Source: Aquilaria yunnanensis
Lineage: Eukaryota; Streptophyta; Magnoliopsida; Malvales; Thymelaeaceae
Assembly (NCBI GenBank): GCA_039654915.1
Contig: CM077599.1
Span: 17,114,501-17,178,500 of the forward strand
Length of the DNA stretch: 64,000 nucleotides
Direction of reading: 5' to 3'
In this document: positions 59,364 to 64,000 of the stretch, in pieces
How positions within the stretch are numbered: position 1 is the stretch's first letter
How the letters are laid out: each line of letters opens with the position of its first letter
The notes under the pieces: model-generated
What the model was told of the DNA's origin: nothing
What the model saw: only the letters and a program-made list of their open reading frames with translations
Databases searched by the model: none
Program-made: the position numbers and the translations under genes

Positions 59364-62108
59364 ATGTTCAGTAGCACCTCAAAAAGAGCTCCTCTGATGC
59401 AGAGACTAAGGAAGTCCTTCATACTTCATCCTTCTCATTCTGAACCATTGAAAAACGCTGAAGAAGAACAGCCTCTACTTCCATCCAAAGAAAACCAAAT
59501 GGGAGATCCAGAATCCTCCCATGAATTACAGCGGGAAGGAGAAATACATGTTCAGATTGAGAATAGCAACCGTGGACACAAAGACTCCCGAAAATATGGG
59601 CAAAACTCTGCTCCAAAATCTTCATTTTCTTCAAAGAGACTCAAGGTTTCGTTTGAGGATGTTTTATCTGAGGTTGTTAGACAACAGGGCAATAAGTTCA
59701 CCGGCCAAAAAAGCAATCAACAACCTTCAAGCTCGTGCAGCAACCAGCCTTTCCATGGCAGTTTAGCTGCTTCTTTCCAGAAAAATTCATGGAGGCGCCT
59801 TGTGAGTAGAACAAAGTCTAGGCTGGCTGACCCAGCAGGGGAGCAATATGATGGAGATGATCAAGACTCTGACTCTGAAGCCAGTTCTCATGGAGAGGAT
59901 GACCTTGAAGACATCCCAGATGAATACAAGAGGATGAAGTTCAGCCTGATGATAGTATTTCAATGGGTGAGTCTTGTCTTAATACTAGCATCTTTGCTTT
60001 GCACAATATCCATTCCCATCATGGCAAAGCAGAAACTTTGGGATCTTCCATTGTGGAAGTGGGAGATAATGATATTGGCTTTAATCTGTGGCCGATTATT
60101 TTCTGGGTGGGTGATTCGTTTTCTTGTGTTCTTCATTGAGCGCAATTTCCTTCTGCGCAAAAGGGTTCTCTACTTTGTGTATGGATTAAAAAAACCTGTA
60201 CAGAACTGTTTGTGGTTGGGCCTGGGTCTGCTCATTTGGCATTTTGTCTTTGATGGTGAGGTGAAGAAGGAAACCAACAGCCAGGTATTGCCTTACGTGA
60301 CAAAAATCCTTCTATGTTTCTTGGTAGGCAACTTGATATGGCTAGTAAAAACCCTCCTTGTCAAAGTCCTTGCTTCATCATTCCATGTGACCACCTTCTT
60401 TGATAGAATCCAGGAAGCATTGTTCAATCAGTATGTCATTAAGACACTATCTGGTCCTCCGCTTTTTGAGCTGCATACAAGCATAAATGAGGATGAAACA
60501 TCTCCTTCTAAGATTGAGGAGCATGAAAACAAAAGTGACACACGCACATATCTTCTTCCAAAGAACAAGAAAGAAATAGGCAAGGGAACACTCCCAAAAT
60601 CTCCAACTGTTGGGAGGAGCAAAATTTTGAGGGATGTGTCTAAGAGGAAAGATGAGGAGGTAAGGATTGACCACGTGCATAAACTGAATCACAAATATGT
60701 ATCAGCATGGAATATGAGGAGAATGATCAATATCATCAGCCCTGGACAACTGGCCACCTTGGATGAACGGATATTGGATTCAGATACAAAGGATGAGACA
60801 TCTTTGCATATCAAAAGTGAATGTCAAACAAAAGAAGCGGCAAAGAGGATCTTCCAGAATGTTGCGAAACCAGAATCCCAGTAAGTTATCATGTATTGAA
60901 CACCCTCTCATAGTCCCTCCTATACATGATAGCAAAAGAATAATATTTCACAACTTCCTTTTCAGATATATCCACCTTGAGGATGTTTTGCGATTCATGC
61001 GTAGGGAAGAGGCTTTGAAGGCAATGCATCACTTTGGAGCAGTATGCAAAGATGAAGGGATCACCAAGCCATCTCTCAACAACTGGCTGGTAATGGATAT
61101 TATCAGAATCCTTTGTCCTAGTGGTTAAATTTTTTAACCCCTTGTGAAAGGTTAGTCTTATGATTTCAGGTTAATGCCTTCAGGGAGCGAAAGGCCCTGG
61201 CATTGTCTCTTGATGATACAAAGACAGCAGTGGATGAACTGCATAACATGTTGAACATCATCGTGGCCATAATAATTGTGATAATTTGGCTCATCATACT
61301 TGGAATTCAGGTCAACCATTTCCTTGTCCTCATAAGTTCACAGCTTCTCTTGGTGGTATTTATCTTTGGCAACACCTGCAAGACAACGTTTGAAGCAATT
61401 GTATTTTTATTCATAATGCACCCATTTGATGTTGGTGATCACTGTGAAGTGGATGGAGTGCTGGTGAGCCAATCTTCCCTTTCCTCTCCTAAACATTCGA
61501 AGCACTAACACATTTTACTTATGTTGCCTCTCAGATGGTAGTTGAGGAGATGAACATATTGACCACAGTGTTCCTAAGGCATGATGGCCAGAAGATCATA
61601 TATCCCAACAGTGAACTAGCAAGCAAGCCTGTGGGCAACATCGACAGGAGTCCACAAATGGTGGAGCAAATTAATTTTTGCATCCACATCTCAACACCAG
61701 CAGAAAAAATAGCAGTCATGAGAGATAAAATAACCAGGTTCACATAAAAAAGCGGCTCTCTAAGTAAATGTTGAGATGCCTGGTTTGCTTACAGCTAATA
61801 ATTCACGGACATTTGATTTCAGGTACATTGAGAGCAAAGATGATTGTTGGCAAAAGAACCCAATGATAGTTGTGAGGGATGTTGAAGATATGAACAAGCT
61901 GAAGTTTATAGCATGCCCTATTTACAGGACGAATTATCACACGAGGGAGAAATGGCTTAGGAGAGGCCTTTTGATAGAGGAAATGATCAGAATATTTAAA
62001 GAGCTTGACGTTGAGTACCGGATGCTGCCCCAGGAAGTGAATGTCCGGAATCTGCCAGCACCTGTTTCGAATAGGCTGCCATCAAATTGGACAGCTTGTG
62101 CTGCTTAG
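59364..62108 (+). CDS. MSL10: Mechanosensitive channel of small conductance-like, MSL10 class
   Basis: Five exons with closing phases: 59364-60880, 60966-61089, 61170-61463, 61535-61737, 61823-62108. The product is 807 aa. A long charged, Ser-rich cytosolic N-terminus (1 to about 190) precedes four hydrophobic helices (about 192-217, 232-255, 274-296, 308-335). A large loop follows (FDRIQEALFNQYVIKTLSGP, then WNMRRMINII). Helix 5 is at about 574-594 and the pore-lining helix 6 at about 598-632 (FIFGNTCKTTFEAIVFLF, then MHPFDVGD). The soluble MscS beta and C-terminal parts come next (MVVEEMNILTTVFLR, TPAEKIAVMRDKI). Class I MSLs with this six-helix plan (MSL4-MSL10) sit in the plasma membrane and open under membrane tension; MSL10 also signals cell death. 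The subgroup (MSL10 versus MSL4/5/6) is inferred from motif recall. Confidence 0.93.
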
Positions 62109-62641
62109 GCATTAGGTGCCATGAAAAGGAACTCCACAATAAGGACGAATGACCCTATATTAAAAGAATAATTCCCAAAGCGTGGTGGGGTTGGTGAATT
62201 TCAATTTTCTGTACATCTTACGACTATAGCCTTATAGGCAAAATCTGAAGGGGGCAATCAGCTTCCTAAGTTATGTCTTTTAGTTGATAATAGCTAGTAA
62301 ACTTTAACAGACGTGTACTATTTGCTGCGAATAAGCAATTCACATTCACAATCAATGTATTGTTAAGATTTTGGAACCAGACTCCCTATAATCCATGGAT
62401 GGAGAGCTGGAAACGTACTTGATCATAAGTTGGCTGTGACTGAGAACTCTCAGGAGCTGGAGCGCAAAACCACAAACTCTGGGCCGGCCCAGAGGAGTCA
62501 GCAGGTTTTATTCTTCAGTGAGCTCGTCGGATCCCCATCCACCATCTCAACCGGTACTTTTTCTATCAGATTGACCGATTCCTGGGGAATCCCCTGCTCC
62601 AAACCTTCAGGCGCTCCGAACCCAGGACGGACGGACCTGCG
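62109..62641. other. Intergenic between MSL10-like and U11/U12-25K genes
   Basis: Contains the channel gene 3' UTR and the promoter and 5' UTR of the next gene. No further feature is recognised. Confidence 0.45.
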
Positions 62642-63442
62642 ATGGAGCAGTCAGTGACGGATGAGGAAGAAAACGCAGTTGGATACAACAACGATAACGT
62701 AAAGAAGGCGAGGTTGCAGACGACGCTAGCCGCTCTCTTGGATGATCCCATACTCGCCGACGTCCCCAAGAAGCCCACTTTGTCCGACGTCGACACCCTG
62801 ATCAGTCTCGAACTGGGCAGCGCGATGCGCATTTCGATCCTCAAATTGGACGGCGCTTCGTTCGGTAATTGATATCTCTGGCTCCCTTTGGCATTCCGTC
62901 AAACACTTGGCAGATATAAAGCCAGCCGTGATTTTGTTAGCATAACCTTGTGATTTGGCTGATTGTTTCTTGAAGATGTTGCGGTGATGAATTCGGCGAC
63001 AGTGCAGGACTTGAAGCTTGCCATCAAGAAGAAAGTGAATGAGACGGAGCAGTCTAAGATGGGCCATCGCCACATTTCATGGTTCCTATCTATTTTTGTT
63101 TCGATTCACCGGGAGTGGGATCTTAAAACTGAATTTCTGTCTTCCCATGAACAGGAAGCACGTATGGGGAAACTTCTGCCTAGCTCACCGCAACGAGAAG
63201 CTGCTGAATGAGGGGTTTTCGCTCCAGGAGTTGGGGTTACGAAACAATTCTCAGGTTTGGTGCTTGTTGGGGAGAATTTTGGTCGATTCTTAGAATGAGA
63301 TATAAGGCTAAGTTATGACATGGATGTTTGGATGATGAACAAGCAGGTTCATTTCTTACCATACGTGAAGACGAAGGGCGCTGGCCGGCATTCGAGGAGG
63401 AGAAAGCACCGTTTCTTCCACGGTCTCAACAAGCTCTCCTGA
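62642..63442 (+). CDS. SNRNP25: U11/U12 small nuclear ribonucleoprotein 25 kDa protein
   Basis: Four exons with closing phases: 62642-62864, 62976-63081, 63155-63254, 63347-63442. The product is 174 aa. An acidic N-terminus (MEQSVTDEEENAV) is followed by KPTLSDVDTLISLELGSAM, then a ubiquitin-like fold spread over exons 1-3: DVAVMNSATVQDLKLAIKKK, MGHRHISWKHVWGNFCLAH and LQELGLRNNSQV. A basic tail ends the protein (GRHSRRRKHRFFHGLNKLS). U11/U12-25K is a subunit of the U11/U12 di-snRNP of the minor spliceosome and is needed for U12-type intron splicing and normal development in Arabidopsis. All four exons are short and easily missed. Its own introns look U2-type (GT-AG without the atatcc consensus). 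Confidence 0.95.
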
Positions 63443-63763
63443 ACACAAGAAAGCAGAACACCAGCAGAGCACAGGCTTGCGGGTTGTGCTTTTGAGTTGA
63501 AACAAACGGGTCGGGTCAAAATGCCATTACTCGTATCTAGCTTCAGCTTTTTGCTAGATTGCACGTTTGCTTCAACTCCTGGATGTATCTGTAACTACGA
63601 GTAGAAAAAGAAAATGGTCGCTGGATTTTGAGAATGACGAGCAATAACTATTTACATGAAAGCCCAACCCAGCGAACCGCTCTTTTAAGTCTATTGCAAG
63701 CGCCTTCCTATTTGTCTTGCAACGCGACGGCGTTTCCTTGATACCTTCACCGCGTGATGGGTG
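63443..63763. other. Spacer between U11/U12-25K and PPR genes
   Basis: A 321-bp spacer that must hold a 3' UTR and the next promoter. No distinct motif is recognised. Confidence 0.4.
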
Positions 63764-64000
63764 ATGATAGGTGTTGCTTCTCGTTACTTGCACTGCTACT
63801 CCTACTTTCAAGCCACTTCAATCTCCAGCTTTGCCCACCAAAGTCGTCTCTTCTACTCCCGGTCATCTTTCGAATATCAACCACTTTCCACCTTGGACTC
63901 ACTTGTCTCAGCTCTAATCCTCTCTCTTGAACATTGCTCTTCAATTTCTTCTCCTCGGTCTGTTCATGCGCGTGTTTTCAAATCCATTGACTACCGCCAT
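63764..64000 (+). CDS. PPR protein, N-terminal part (At5g40410-like), cut by window end
   Basis: An open frame of 79 codons runs from ATG at 63764 to the last base of the window. Residues 1 to about 35 (MIGVASRYLHCYSYFQATSI) are basic and Ser-rich, suggesting mitochondrial import. They are followed by LDSLVSALILSLEHCSSISS and VHARVFKSIDYRH, the N-terminal helix pair that opens PLS-class PPR proteins and is close to what I recall of Arabidopsis At5g40410 (vegetative PLS/DYW type). The start was chosen as the only in-frame ATG near the motif. The opposite strand also has an open frame here, but without recognisable content. Confidence 0.72.
   Translation, partial: MIGVASRYLHCYSYFQATSISSFAHQSRLFYSRSSFEYQPLSTLDSLVSALILSLEHCSSISSPRSVHARVFKSIDYRH

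Noticed and set aside
63747..63944. 65-codon minus-strand frame at the window end
   Set aside because: It is antisense to the PPR-like N-terminus, and its residues match no family.

Overview
This is a nuclear genomic window from a flowering plant, probably a dicot or magnoliid. Genes have many short exons and GT-AG introns. Proteins are typical land-plant ones: P-type PPRs, a chloroplast CDSP32 thioredoxin, a PLD-delta type phospholipase D and an MscS-like channel. Intergenic DNA is very AT-rich and packed with plant transposon families (Ty1/copia, L1-type LINE, TRIM, hAT, Mutator-like, Stowaway). No species can be named from the sequence alone.

Layout. 1-1.9 kb: 3' half of a dead copia element. 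4.5-6.1 kb: intronless mitochondrial PPR gene (+). 7.4-8.1 kb: two-exon LYR-motif gene (-), tail to tail with the PPR gene. 8.2-15.2 kb: an AT-rich degenerate repeat, a LINE RNase H relic, a non-autonomous hAT element and a large foldback element. 15.3-16.2 kb: CDSP32 (-). 17.5-21.6 kb: LINE relic and a Mutator-like element with a nested hAT. 22.06-35.2 kb: a 13-exon MFS transporter gene (+) whose sixth intron is about 10.4 kb of AT-rich repeats, including a TRIM. 35.4-45.0 kb: a nested stack in which a Mutator-like element holds a long LINE insertion; that insertion carries one exon of a DsbA/FrnE-like gene at its 5' edge. 45-52.6 kb: a hAT MITE, a pseudogene-like segment, a hAT transposase relic with a nested MITE, and a Mutator-like element.

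52.9-64.0 kb is a gene-dense island, all on the + strand: PLD-delta (11 exons), MSL10-like channel (5 exons), U11/U12-25K snRNP protein (4 exons), and the start of a second PPR gene that runs off the window.

The host genes are unrelated housekeeping or stress genes and do not form a pathway. Exon models were built by hand from splice consensus, reading-frame phase and remembered family features; all phases close. Domain names rest on motif recognition, not on a search. The richest material for follow-up is in the transposon structures: the LINE-DsbA chimera, the foldback element, the giant intron and the dated nestings.
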